The position numbers and the translations under genes are program-made. Shown here piece by piece: positions 37,470 to 45,860 of a DNA stretch of 64,000 bases (the first letter of the stretch is position 1; each line of letters starts with the position of its first letter). The stretch comes from Chromatiaceae bacterium (lineage in GTDB: Bacteria; Pseudomonadota; Gammaproteobacteria; Chromatiales; Chromatiaceae): positions 496,001-560,000 of the forward strand of contig JACKMU010000001.1 of assembly GCA_024235215.1 (NCBI GenBank), written 5' to 3'. Below the pieces are notes generated by a model. That model saw only the letters and a program-made list of their open reading frames with translations. It searched no databases and was not told where the DNA came from.

Positions 37470-38891
37470 TTAATGACCGTCCATATTTCTCAACAATCGA
37501 TTGAGTGTTCGACTGGTAATACCCAGCATGGCTGCAGCTACGTCCTGGTTGTTGATTGCTCTGCGCATAGCCTCCTTTACCAGATATACATCTAGTTCCT
37601 TGAGTGTAGGAAATCGCCCTGTTACAGCAAGCGAAAATTGAGCGAAAGCTTCCGACGAATGTTTTCCAGCTGCCGGGGTCCTATGCGCTTTCCGTATGAG
37701 ATCTCGAAAACTTTGCATAGATAGAACATCGCCGGAATGGTGCTGGACTACAGCGTTATAGACCATTGATCTCAGCTCCCGGATGTTGCCGGGAAATTCA
37801 TATCCAGACAACAGAGTGAGTAGCTCAGTCGGCGAAGTCGGGATGGGTTTGTTCAGAGATTGGGCTGCCTCTACGATAAAGTGCCTCACCAACAGTGGCA
37901 GGTCGTCTGGACGATCGCGTAGCGATGGTACATTAATCAGATGCCTGGAGAGGCTGAAGAACAGATCCTGAAGAAATTCACCGCGTACCATCATTGCGTG
38001 TAAATCCTGGTTGGTTGCTACCACGATACGGGCATCAGAGACGCGGGAAATATCTGAACCCAGCGGACAATAAGTAGAATCCTTAAGTAGACGCAACAGC
38101 TTAAGCTGAAAAGACATATTCAAATTGCCGATTTCATCCAGAAACAGGGTACCGCCTGTGGCTTTCTTAATAATACCCTCTTTATCTCTGTCGGCGCCGA
38201 TGAAGGCCCCCTTGGTGTGACCAAACAGCGTATCGGTTAACATCTTGTCATCTAGCCCGACCACATTCAGGCTTACCATCTCTCCGCTCCTACCACTTGC
38301 CTTATGCAACGCCTGAGCGCAAAGCCTCTTGCCAGTACCGGTTTCCCCGGTGATCATTACCGGTTCGCTGCTATCTGCAATAGCCTCTATATAACCAAAC
38401 AGCACCTGCATTTCGCGCTGGCAAGTAATAAATCGCGAAAAGCACTCGGGGCATTTCACCCCGTTCGCTATCAGGCTGTGCCGCAAAGAACGGATTTCCC
38501 GACGTAGTCCCCTGATCTCCAGGCCACATCGTACACAGGAGACAAACCTGCTTTCTTCTACCGGTTTGACTAGGTAATCGTATGCGCCTTCCTTCATGCA
38601 GGAGATCGCTGTCTTGATTTCCTGTGAGGCGGTCATGACTATGACTGGTACCTCAGGATAGTTTTGTACAATCTCTGGTAGTAACTCTGTACCAGGAAGG
38701 TGAGGCATAAAGAGATCCAGGACAATGACGCCTGCCTTTTTCGACTGCAGAAAAGGCATTATTTCCCGTGCGTCACTTAAAGCGATCACCTCTTGAATAC
38801 CGTGACTTTTCAGCAGATAACTCGCTCCGAACAAGATGTCCTCTTCGTCGTCAATAAGGACAACTGGAAGGTCGGATTCTTGCTTCTGCAC
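37470..38891 (-). CDS. Sigma-54 activator-type response regulator, apparently ATPase-crippled paralog
   Basis: 473 residues, GTG start with AGGAG six bases before it. Receiver domain (phospho-Asp in VIVLDLFMP, Lys in YLVKPVEE), a Cys-containing linker (KCPECFSRFITC), an AAA+ domain and a Fis-type HTH (VAAAMLGITSRTLNRLLR). Walker A (GETGTGKR) and Walker B (LFLDEIGNL) are kept. But the sigma-54 contact loop is GAFIGA (about 228), not GAFTGA. The two arginine-finger positions, Arg in FRQDLYFRL of the paralog at 46347, read FLQDLFFSL here (about 306-313), so both arginines are gone. From known PspF/NtrC biochemistry this should abolish activation. DNA binding and phosphorylation look intact, so a repressor or decoy role is possible. 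Located downstream of a 95-residue membrane protein and a kinase-gene remnant. Confidence 0.85.
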   Translation of the reverse strand: MQKQESDLPVVLIDDEEDILFGASYLLKSHGIQEVIALSDAREIMPFLQSKKAGVIVLDLFMPHLPGTELLPEIVQNYPEVPVIVMTASQEIKTAISCMKEGAYDYLVKPVEESRFVSCVRCGLEIRGLRREIRSLRHSLIANGVKCPECFSRFITCQREMQVLFGYIEAIADSSEPVMITGETGTGKRLCAQALHKASGRSGEMVSLNVVGLDDKMLTDTLFGHTKGAFIGADRDKEGIIKKATGGTLFLDEIGNLNMSFQLKLLRLLKDSTYCPLGSDISRVSDARIVVATNQDLHAMMVRGEFLQDLFFSLSRHLINVPSLRDRPDDLPLLVRHFIVEAAQSLNKPIPTSPTELLTLLSGYEFPGNIRELRSMVYNAVVQHHSGDVLSMQSFRDLIRKAHRTPAAGKHSSEAFAQFSLAVTGRFPTLKELDVYLVKEAMRRAINNQDVAAAMLGITSRTLNRLLRNMDGH

Positions 38892-38900
38892 TAGCGTCTC

Positions 38901-38984
38901 CTAGTGAATTCCACTAAACGCAGAAAGTAGTGTGATCACATCTGTATCCTTGCTTGGTCGCGAATTTCGCACCAACTTATCGCT
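38901..38984 (-). pseudogene. Remnant of the 3' end of a histidine kinase gene
   Basis: Nine bases before the regulator start lies a stop codon preceded by KDTDVITLLSAFSGIH, which aligns with the C-terminus of the intact kinase at 47797-49962, KGTDVIMHLPVFVGTH (9 of 16 identical, both ending at the stop). Upstream residues (DKLVRNS against GKMVLKS) and the DNA (TGATCACATCTGTATCC against TAATCACGTCCGTACC) also match. The similarity fades after about 27 codons, and the rest of the kinase is missing. So this locus once had the same kinase-regulator order as the 46-50 kb locus. Confidence 0.65.
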
Positions 38985-39440
38985 AATGTATCCTGAAGGA
39001 GTGGCTACGAACGCATACTCAGAACGACATGAGTGTTGTTTCCACCTGCAATACGAAAACCAGTGAGTCTGATCAGGAAGCAGAAGATCTCTGCCTTTGC
39101 CATTCAATGCAAAGAACAGCAACATGATTACTTTAACTAAGAACCTTAGACTCGAAATCAGCACTACAACGATAAATCCTCCCCACCGACGAAGAGGTCA
39201 TATAGATTTTTGAAGTCTAACAATGTGTGTTTCTACTTCCTGATTCGGTTGTGTCATCGCATCGTACACAAAACGGAAAATTTTCCCTGATCTGCGATTG
39301 TTTACCTACAGCCCAGGTTGCCGGAATTTTTTCATAGCCATGATGTGGTTTATCGTTGTATTGAGTTAAAGTCACCACTACGGATTTTTCCGATTAATGC
39401 ATCAACCTGACCAAATATCCAACTTATTCGATCGTTCTGT
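38985..39440. other. Non-coding gap between the 95-residue gene and the kinase remnant
   Basis: About 455 bp with no gene I can support. By comparison with the intact locus it should once have carried most of a kinase gene of about 2.1 kb, so a deletion is inferred. A 7-bp AT-rich dyad (AAAATTTT) stands at about 39280. Confidence 0.4.
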
Positions 39441-39728
39441 TTATAGACTATCTGGCGCATCAACACCTACGATAAAGGACTGTTTCCTGGTGTCGATGTC
39501 TATAGTTTGCCCCTCTACGAGTCCCTGGAAGAGCGCACCAACAGATATATCCACCGAACTTGACCCTAGAGATGCTATCAACAAAGTCGTTAGACCTAAT
39601 CCGAAACAGATAGCCAGAAATTGCAAAATCAAACCTCCTGCAATCAGATAATGGCTCAAGAACGCATATCCGATGGCGACAATGGTGATGGCTATGCGGC
39701 TGATCGGCGTAAATTTGAACATTAACAT
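39441..39728 (-). CDS. Small membrane protein under a sigma-54 promoter
   Basis: 95 residues; ATG at 39728 preceded by AAGGAG at a spacing of eight. Two likely membrane helices (about 10-28, ISRIAITIVAIGYAFLSHYL, and 30-52, GGLILQFLAICFGLGLTTLL), followed by a soluble tail (VDISVGALFQGLVEGQTIDI). I do not recognise it. It is the first gene after a strong -24/-12 promoter and is followed, on the same strand, by the kinase remnant and the crippled regulator. Confidence 0.7.
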   Translation of the reverse strand: MLMFKFTPISRIAITIVAIGYAFLSHYLIAGGLILQFLAICFGLGLTTLLIASLGSSSVDISVGALFQGLVEGQTIDIDTRKQSFIVGVDAPDSL

Positions 39729-39831
39729 AGCAAGTACTCCTTAAAATGAATTATTGGCAAAACAATCCGGCTGTTGATTGCTACAGCCTCCTGAGGGGCT
39801 CTGCTGCAACGATTACCGCTTGCCGCATATA

Positions 39832-39850
39832 ACGCAGAAAAAATGCCAAC
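39832..39850 (-). promoter_or_regulatory. Sigma-54 promoter P1
   Basis: On the minus strand TTGGCATTTTTTCTGCG gives -24 TGGCA and -12 CTGC with exactly ten bases between GG (39846-39847) and GC (39834-39835). Expected transcript start near 39822, about 95 bases before the 95-residue gene. The 22 bp at 39834-39855 recur exactly at 50984-51005. Confidence 0.75.
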
Positions 39851-40012
39851 TTCAATTTATTGAATAAAGTCGTTTAGTAACAACTTGATACATGCGATTA
39901 CAGTACAGATTTAAGGGACACCGGGCTGCAGCAGTATTTTCAAATCCAGGTCAAAAAAAAAACTAATTTCTTATATATCATGAAGATTAATAAATGCCGG
40001 AATCTCTAAAGA

Positions 40013-40031
40013 GCAGAAAACGCTGCACCCC
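40013..40031. promoter_or_regulatory. Enhancer-like element UAS1
   Basis: GCAG-AAAACG-CTGC followed by ACCCC; GCAG and CTGC are complementary arms. It lies 189 bp upstream of the -12 GC of P1. The copy at 51165 lies 191 bp upstream of P4, though the sequence in between differs, so the spacing is kept while the spacer is not. It also lies just past the end of the Na/Pi cotransporter gene. Confidence 0.6.
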
Positions 40032-40094
40032 TCTCATGTGTAGTTCACTATGGCAAGCAATTTACACCGGGATTTACAGCTTCTCTTACACCAC

Positions 40095-41915
40095 TCACCC
40101 AACGTCTTTGACTGAAGCATCTGTAGAGTTCCCTTGATCTATGGTCTTAGCCATGCGCTTGGCAAAGTAGTAAACACGTTTCAATTTTTCGATAAGTTCC
40201 ACTTCAACCGAGTAGACAGCCACTCGATTTGGTGCATTGGCAACCAGTCGTCTGGCTTCGTGGAGTTCGGCCGATGTAACCTGCTCCTGAATCTGCCTCT
40301 TCATGCCGATTACCACCCGTGCCGCCACAGCATCATTCATAATGACCGCTCGCAGCGCCACTTCCACACTCCCGGCGACTGAGGTGTGTAGATCCGTGAG
40401 CACCTTTTTTGTGACATCGCTCATATGTAAATGTTGGTCTGCACACTGCTCAGCAAGGTCCAGCGCATTGGTTTCAATCAGATCTCCAATATTCTCCAGA
40501 TCATTGACCGCAGCCAGAAGCTTGGAAAGTTGCTTAGCCTGGGAGTCCGTCAACTCCTTTTTGCCTACCTTACCCAGATAAGCGACGATCTCTGCATACA
40601 GGATGTCCACTTTGTCGTCGATGGCGGAGATTTCCCTAATCTGTTCCAACTTCCCACTCAGCAACGCAGGAATGCTCTCTAAAAGCATACGGTTGACAAA
40701 ATCACCCATGTGGCCAATCTCTAACCGGGCGCGTTCCAGCGCCAGCGTAGGCGTGTCAATTAACGCCACATCCAGATAACTGGGACGCACCAATCCCTCC
40801 TCCGGAGAGAGTGGCCTGTCCGGCACGATCCATTCGCAGAATCGGGCGAACTGGTTGGAGAAGGGCAGAAACACCAGTGCAATGCCGATATTGAAAAGTG
40901 TATGGGCGTTGGCAATCTGGCGTGGAGTCTCTGCTGCCAGTCGGTCCATCCCCACCAAGGTGCCCGCCGCAGCTGGTGAAAGGTCGCGCACCAGGACAGC
41001 GAAATAGGGGATGAATGGCAAAATGAGCGCAACACCAATGATCTTGAAAGTAACATGTGCCACTGCCACGCGCACTGCCTCTCGCGGTTTGCCAATGGCA
41101 GCCAAACCAGCTGTTGCGCAAGTGCCTATATTGGCTCCCAACGCCAACGCGATTCCGGCCTCCAGGGTAATCAAGCCTTGCAGAGCCAACGCGATCACCA
41201 CTCCCATAGTGGCGGAGGAAGACTGGATCAGAGAGGTGAAAATGGTTGCAACCAGGATACCAACGAGTGGATTGGACACATTCTGCATCAGCAGGATGAA
41301 GGGCTCGTAGTCACGCAGCGGCCGCATCCCTTCGCTCATGATGCCCATACCGAAAAAGATCATGCCCAGCCCCATGACTAGGTTTCCATACTGTTTGATG
41401 CGCTCGTTTCGCCCTGTGAAAATCATGGCGAAACCCACCGCCACCAGCAGCAGGGCGTACTTGGTGACTTTGAATGCTACAATCTGGGCCGTGATGGTAG
41501 TGCCGATGTCTGCCCCCAGTATCACACCGATTGCCTGTGTCAACGACATGAGTCCAGCAGTAACGAAGCCCACCAACATGACTGTAGTGACCGAAGAGGA
41601 CTGGATAATAGCCGTGATAAAGGCGCCTGTTATCAGCCCCATGACGCGGCTGCTCGTAAGGCGCGCCAGGATCTGTTTCATACTCTCCCCGGCCACCTTC
41701 TTCAACGCCTCGGCCATCTGCTCCATGCCGTACAGGAATACAGCCAGACCGCCCAGCATGGTCATGGCCATCACTCCCCACTCGATCCCTTCCTCGCTGT
41801 CGCTGGAAGCAGCGAGCACAGGCATCATTACGAAAGATGCCGCAACCACCAAGATCAAAGCCAAACCCAGTCGCCAGTAGGCGTACTTGCTACCGATATC
41901 GAGACCAGAATTCAT
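40095..41915 (-). CDS. Na+/phosphate cotransporter family protein with PhoU-like C-terminal domain
   Basis: About 606 residues from the ATG at 41915, six codons inside the longest frame and preceded by GGGAG; a signal-like segment follows (LGLALILVVAASFVMMPVLA). Two inverted Na/Pi-cotransporter repeats each carry the QSSS motif: TAIIQSSSVTTVML (about 105) and TSLIQSSSATMGVV (about 225). About eight membrane helices precede a soluble helical PhoU-like domain (about 370-590, with ISAIDDKVDILYAEIVAYLG and NDLENIGDLIETNALDLAEQ). Predicted to import phosphate, or a related anion, with sodium. Second gene of the unit starting at P2, 24 bp after the 114-residue protein. Confidence 0.9.
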   Translation of the reverse strand: MNSGLDIGSKYAYWRLGLALILVVAASFVMMPVLAASSDSEEGIEWGVMAMTMLGGLAVFLYGMEQMAEALKKVAGESMKQILARLTSSRVMGLITGAFITAIIQSSSVTTVMLVGFVTAGLMSLTQAIGVILGADIGTTITAQIVAFKVTKYALLLVAVGFAMIFTGRNERIKQYGNLVMGLGMIFFGMGIMSEGMRPLRDYEPFILLMQNVSNPLVGILVATIFTSLIQSSSATMGVVIALALQGLITLEAGIALALGANIGTCATAGLAAIGKPREAVRVAVAHVTFKIIGVALILPFIPYFAVLVRDLSPAAAGTLVGMDRLAAETPRQIANAHTLFNIGIALVFLPFSNQFARFCEWIVPDRPLSPEEGLVRPSYLDVALIDTPTLALERARLEIGHMGDFVNRMLLESIPALLSGKLEQIREISAIDDKVDILYAEIVAYLGKVGKKELTDSQAKQLSKLLAAVNDLENIGDLIETNALDLAEQCADQHLHMSDVTKKVLTDLHTSVAGSVEVALRAVIMNDAVAARVVIGMKRQIQEQVTSAELHEARRLVANAPNRVAVYSVEVELIEKLKRVYYFAKRMAKTIDQGNSTDASVKDVG

Positions 41916-41939
41916 TTCCCACTCCCTACCCATAACGAT

Positions 41940-42284
41940 TTACTTAGCCTGGTCATCCACATCCAGCTTGCGGCTCTGCCTGATAGAGTGAGAACTGGTA
42001 ATCTGCGCTATGTGGGAGAAGCTGTTCCTTTCCGAGAAACCATTCACCTTGCGATGGGATACAGATAAGAACAGGACTACGAGGGAGAGGATGACGACAA
42101 TCACCAGCCCGATGACACCCACCATCTCTTGAGCGATAACAACAAGGTACATGAAGCCGACTGCTAGTGCGGCCCGGACCAGCACACTGGCGCCCACCCC
42201 CGATGGTTCATGCCGTGCCCTATCGATTTCGCGCACCACTTGCGCGGCCCGTATTATGTCTTTGATATTGTTCCTGAGAATCAC
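41940..42284 (-). CDS. Small membrane protein preceding the Na/Pi cotransporter
   Basis: 114 residues from a GTG at 42284 with AAGGGG five bases before it; this places the predicted P2 transcript start only about 20 bases upstream. A basic N-terminus is followed by two close membrane helices (about 35-72, AALAVGFMYLVVIAQEMVGV then IGLVIVVILSLVVLFLSV) and a hydrophilic tail (about 40 residues). I do not recognise it. The tight spacing to the transporter suggests a regulatory or accessory subunit. Confidence 0.7.
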   Translation of the reverse strand: MILRNNIKDIIRAAQVVREIDRARHEPSGVGASVLVRAALAVGFMYLVVIAQEMVGVIGLVIVVILSLVVLFLSVSHRKVNGFSERNSFSHIAQITSSHSIRQSRKLDVDDQAK

Positions 42285-42313
42285 AGCTGCCCCTTGTCTG
42301 CTCCAGGGGAACC

Positions 42314-42331
42314 ACGCAACTACCGGACCAA
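42314..42331 (-). promoter_or_regulatory. Sigma-54 promoter P2
   Basis: Minus strand TTGGTCCGGTAGTTGCG: -24 TGG (CC of the plus strand at 42328-42329), ten bases, -12 TTGC (GC at 42316-42317). The -12 element is a perfect consensus. The start point would be near 42304, just ahead of the ribosome binding site of the 114-residue gene. Confidence 0.7.
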
Positions 42332-42393
42332 ATACGGATTAATCACTATTCTCCTTTTACATTGGACAGTTATAAAACCCAGAACACTGATGA

Positions 42394-42413
42394 GTTGCAC
42401 CAGGGGGTGCAAC
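42394..42413. promoter_or_regulatory. Perfect palindrome between P2 and its upstream element
   Basis: GTTGCACC-AGGG-GGTGCAAC: 8-bp exact arms, 4-bp centre, about 80-97 bp upstream of P2. Its half-site TTGCACC resembles the CTGCACC core of the other upstream elements, so it may be a second binding site of the same regulator, or a site for another one. Confidence 0.55.
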
Positions 42414-42505
42414 AAAACGCACTACACCATGCGCACAATTGGAAGCCAACAAGGATACTAATCGATCAATCAATGAGTTATACCTTGGAGAAGTGATGTG
42501 TAGCA

Positions 42506-42524
42506 TTTCAAAAAGCTGCACCCC
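42506..42524. promoter_or_regulatory. Enhancer-like element UAS2
   Basis: TTTCAAAAAGCTGC followed by ACCCC, 200 bp upstream of the -12 GC of P2. The right arm and the ACCCC match the other copies; the left arm is degenerate. Confidence 0.45.
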
Positions 42525-43171
42525 AGATGGTGAATTGTCCCACTGGACCACAAGGTGAAACTGTTTATCCGACGTGCGCTTGCGCGTGCCAAGAGGAAAC
42601 ATAGCTATAATCCGGGTGTAACTACCAACCATTTACGGTTGTTCAGTATTACTTGGACCGAATTTACATGAGTATGGTTTGTTGCTGTTCCTGCTGTTGA
42701 GGGTGATCCGGTTAAACAACAGGGTAACTGGGACAATCAATATTTCCAGTGAAGACCTTAACGCAGGAGAACGATCTTACTCTTCTCGCAGCAACTTTTT
42801 GAATGAGTTGATCACTGCATCGACGTTGATATCTTCTATCTTCAACTGCCCTACTCGGTGGATCCTGAATTTGATAACTATCACACAGGTTTTCAGAACC
42901 CCATTTTGACTCCTGTAATCGAATCTGGAGTGACAAAAATTGGTCCGAGTCTCTTGATTCTCTCGCCAAAAAATAGAGCTACAGAAAGCATCTTACGGCT
43001 TTAAGGAACCGCTATAGAGAAACCTGTTCGAATGTAGTTGAAATCTGAAAAATACAGACAAACCCTTTCAAGTACTTCTTCCAGTTTTGAGCTGAATATT
43101 TATTTAGCACTTGAACATCTATTTGTACTTCTATTTAAGATTTCAATAGAAAGGTACTACAGCGCAGGTTT
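42525..43171. other. Gene-free AT-rich stretch
   Basis: About 650 bp between UAS2 and the terminator of the PiT unit. Short open frames occur on both strands, but none has a ribosome binding site or recognisable product. I see no RNA gene here. Confidence 0.4.
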
Positions 43172-43201
43172 AAAAGACGGGACCATCCATGACCCCGTCT
43201 C
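43172..43201 (-). terminator. Factor-independent terminator of the PiT unit
   Basis: On the minus strand AGACGGG, a 12-base loop and CCCGTCT form a 7-bp stem (plus-strand arms 43176-43182 and 43195-43201), continuing directly into TTTTAAA. It lies 50 bp after the PiT stop. Confidence 0.75.
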
Positions 43202-43251
43202 ATGCAATTTCAATCAAGGCTGATACTGCAATCCAACCAGAAAGCCATTAC

Positions 43252-44757
43252 TCACCTGCCACTGTCAACGCTCTCCGCCTGATGAAACAGTTCGTACACG
43301 TATGTCAACTGTTCATCCAAATGCTTGTTGAAAGGTTTGTTCAATTTATTTTTTTCCAGTTTCTTCCACTCTTTGCTCTTGTTTGACAAAGCATCATAGA
43401 GTTGCCAAGTATGGTCGAAAGTACGACCAGACAACGCATGCAACTGTTCGATCTGCTCTGGCGATAAGAACTCCTTGTCGATCTTCACAAACTTATCCTT
43501 GCTCAGTGACATGGGGTATAGCTCCGCGGCATCGAAGATCTTTTGCTCCAACTCCTGAGTAAGGTCGGGTTGGGCACCCCGAATGGCATCCCGGAAATGG
43601 GTGCCACCGGATATCACTTGGCCCTGGATCGCCTTTAGTTGGTTTACCTCAGCACCAGCCTTTTCCAGATACACCAGCACCGGTTCACTGATAACGTAGC
43701 GTACTTCGTGATAAACAACCTGATTGAACACATTCTGCAGAAAAAACAGCATCACAAAACAAACGATCGAGGCAATGATCGGCGTGGAAATCCAACCGGA
43801 TGCGATGTTACCCAGTGCACGCCACTTTATTCCTTTGGCACCCTTCAGTAGTCCAATACCTATTACCGCTCCAACCACTGCCTGAGAACTCGAAACCGGG
43901 ATCAGCGGAATTGTGGGCAAACCGTTGCTAGCCAGAAAATGCTCCAGCTCAATGGAAGAAAACAGAAAGAGTACGATTGAATGCGAAATGACCACAACCC
44001 ATGCACCCACGGGCGTGAGCGGCAGGATACCGTCTCCAACTGTCATCATTACCCGCTTGGAGTACGTAAAAACTCCGATGCCGATGGCGATAGCACCAAG
44101 CAGAAACAGCTGCTGTATAGAGGTGAAGGTAAATAGATCGCCTACGGAAAAATCGGAGAACGGGGAAGATGAGACGAACACCCCCATGACATTGCCGATA
44201 TTGTTTGCCCCCAGACTGTACGAGCCGAAGGCACCCGCCAGGATCAACCCCAGCCGGGTGTATACATCCAGCCGCAATAGGTGAATCCTGGATCGGCTCA
44301 ACGTCACCATTACCAGCTTATAGATCAGCGCACCAAAGATTGCCCCAAGTATCGGACAGGCAACCCAGGTTGCAAGAATTTTAGTCAATGCAGCCGTATC
44401 GGTGATGGACCCGCTAAATATATTCCAGCCTATAATGGCTCCGACAATTGCCTGGGTAGTGGAGACGGGGAGTCCTGCCTTGGTCATCCAGTAGACGGTC
44501 AGTGCAGCTGAAAACGCCGCCATGAATGCGCCAGGAAGTGCGTTGAGCTTCCCCAGGGCACCCAGACCATGAGCGGCTCCTGCACCGCTAATCACCGCAC
44601 CGAGAATCAGAAACAGCGTACAGATAATCGCTGCGGTCGTGAATTGGACCATGCGGCTAGCCACAGCCGTCCCGAACACGTTGGCGGCATCATTGGCGCC
44701 CAGGGACCAACCCAGAAACAGGCCACTGGTGAGAAAAACTAAAACAGTAATTTCCAT
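43252..44757 (-). CDS. PiT-family inorganic phosphate (or anion) transporter, long form
   Basis: 501 residues. PiT signatures occur in both halves: GANDAANVFGTAVASRMVQF near the N-terminus with PVSTTQAIVGAIIGWNI, and SLGANNIGNVMGVFVSSSPF (residues about 180-200) with PVSSSQAVVGAVIGIGL. Ten or more membrane helices end near residue 365. A soluble C-terminal tail of about 135 residues follows (KFVKIDKEFLSPEQIEQLHA), absent from the 347-residue PiT protein at 53270. Members of this family carry phosphate, and some carry sulfate, so the substrate is not proven. Last gene of the P3 unit, after a DUF47 protein, a pairing usual for PiT transporters. Confidence 0.9.
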   Translation of the reverse strand: MEITVLVFLTSGLFLGWSLGANDAANVFGTAVASRMVQFTTAAIICTLFLILGAVISGAGAAHGLGALGKLNALPGAFMAAFSAALTVYWMTKAGLPVSTTQAIVGAIIGWNIFSGSITDTAALTKILATWVACPILGAIFGALIYKLVMVTLSRSRIHLLRLDVYTRLGLILAGAFGSYSLGANNIGNVMGVFVSSSPFSDFSVGDLFTFTSIQQLFLLGAIAIGIGVFTYSKRVMMTVGDGILPLTPVGAWVVVISHSIVLFLFSSIELEHFLASNGLPTIPLIPVSSSQAVVGAVIGIGLLKGAKGIKWRALGNIASGWISTPIIASIVCFVMLFFLQNVFNQVVYHEVRYVISEPVLVYLEKAGAEVNQLKAIQGQVISGGTHFRDAIRGAQPDLTQELEQKIFDAAELYPMSLSKDKFVKIDKEFLSPEQIEQLHALSGRTFDHTWQLYDALSNKSKEWKKLEKNKLNKPFNKHLDEQLTYVYELFHQAESVDSGR

Positions 44758-44835
44758 ACGGATCTATTCTCTAGAAGTGATCGAACGTAAAATTCCGTTA
44801 CCCGTTTTGGGTAACTCTAAACATCCACCAAATGC

Positions 44836-45501
44836 TCAAAGAGAACGTTTAATCGTATAGATGGCCAGCCAGTCGCCAACATCTTCAGCTTCATCCGCAA
44901 GGCGATCGAATTTGTCTACGAAATAGCGTTTATGTAATTTCTTTTCCAGGTCCAGGTCGGAGGCGAAAATCTTCCTTTTGAGGCGGACAGCAATCTGATC
45001 TGCCTCTTCTTCGTGAAAACTCACTTTGCCAAGATGATCTCTGACAGCGGTGATATTTCTGAAGAATGCCCTGGAGGCGAGCACTGCTGACTCGACCGCC
45101 TTCACAGCCGCTGCGGCAAGCAGTTTGAAGTCCTCCTTGAACATGTCGTCGATTGCCGGTCTTTCCACTGTAATGGCCAGAAAAATGTCTTCAGCCAGCC
45201 CGAGTAGAAAATTGATATCCTCTAGAAGACTCAACACATCACCCCTGGAATCAGGTATTAACATGTCCGTATAGAGATGACCCTCGATCTCCCGGCGTAA
45301 CCGATTACCTTCCACCTCAAGATCGCGTATCTGGTGTACTAGATCGTCGCACCTGTCGTCTTCAATGCCATCCAGGTATGCGTTGATACCCGTTTGGAAT
45401 ATCTCTGCACCGTTGGAGATGCAGTCCATCAGATCATCTATCATCCTTTCGATATTCTTGGTTTTTCCAAATAAAGCCAGATTCTCGACCTTTAAATTCA
45501 T
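44836..45501 (-). CDS. DUF47 (PhoU-like) family protein
   Basis: 221 residues from the ATG at 45501, preceded by GAGAA; the longer frame upstream overlaps the 60-residue gene and is rejected. An all-helical protein with acidic, metal-binding-like repeats (DDLVHQIRDLEVEGNRLRRE near residue 50 and FHEEEADQIAVRLKRKIF near 170). DUF47 proteins are commonly encoded beside PiT transporters and are thought to control them. Here it lies 78 bp ahead of the PiT gene in one unit. Confidence 0.87.
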   Translation of the reverse strand: MNLKVENLALFGKTKNIERMIDDLMDCISNGAEIFQTGINAYLDGIEDDRCDDLVHQIRDLEVEGNRLRREIEGHLYTDMLIPDSRGDVLSLLEDINFLLGLAEDIFLAITVERPAIDDMFKEDFKLLAAAAVKAVESAVLASRAFFRNITAVRDHLGKVSFHEEEADQIAVRLKRKIFASDLDLEKKLHKRYFVDKFDRLADEAEDVGDWLAIYTIKRSL

Positions 45502-45563
45502 ATATTCATTCTCAATTAGATTGTGGTGTGTGTATGAAGGCCTGCAAGCAGACCTACCCGATT

Positions 45564-45746
45564 TCAGTGACGGGGCAATTTGGTGCGCGACAGCAAATTC
45601 TTGAACACCATACCCAAGCCCATCACAGCAGTCCCCAGTACCGTCAACCCCAGACTTCCCAACCACTGCTCACCTGCAACGATCAACAATAGACCGCAGG
45701 CCAGAACCAGATGGTAGCGAAATGGATCTTCCCTCTTATGTTGCAT
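45564..45746 (-). CDS. Small membrane protein at the head of the PiT unit
   Basis: 60 residues from the ATG at 45746, with GAAGAG seven bases before it; a GTG at 45791 would add 15 residues. A basic N-terminus (MQHKREDPFRYH) and one or two membrane helices (about 13-48, LVLACGLLLIVAGEQWLGSL then GLTVLGTAVMGLGMVF), ending in a basic tail. Not recognised. It is followed after 62 bp by the DUF47 gene. Confidence 0.6.
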   Translation of the reverse strand: MQHKREDPFRYHLVLACGLLLIVAGEQWLGSLGLTVLGTAVMGLGMVFKNLLSRTKLPRH

Positions 45747-45842
45747 AATGCGTCTCTTCAAAATAATGAAGCTATCAAGCACTGCAGACACCTCGTCTGT
45801 TCGTCACCAGGATTTGCAGTGGAAAAACAGCTATCTGTTGCC

Positions 45843-45860
45843 AGGCAGAATGCAGGCCAG
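45843..45860 (-). promoter_or_regulatory. Sigma-54 promoter P3
   Basis: Minus strand CTGGCCTGCATTCTGCC: -24 TGGC (plus CC at 45857-45858), ten bases, -12 CTGC (plus GC at 45845-45846). It shares the TTCTGC -12 form with P1 and P4. The start point would be near 45833, before the 60-residue gene. Confidence 0.6.

Noticed and set aside
38901..39164. 87-codon frame upstream of the crippled regulator as a complete gene
   Set aside because: Only its last 27 or so codons resemble a kinase C-terminus; the rest has no ribosome binding site or domain. Called a relic instead.
42357..42632. 91-codon minus-strand frame
   Set aside because: It spans the GTTGCACC palindrome and UAS2, has no ribosome binding site and reads as random sequence.
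45831..45846. TGGCAACAGATAGCTG as a sigma-54 promoter near P3
   Set aside because: Only nine bases lie between GG and GC; the neighbouring site at 45845 has the correct ten.
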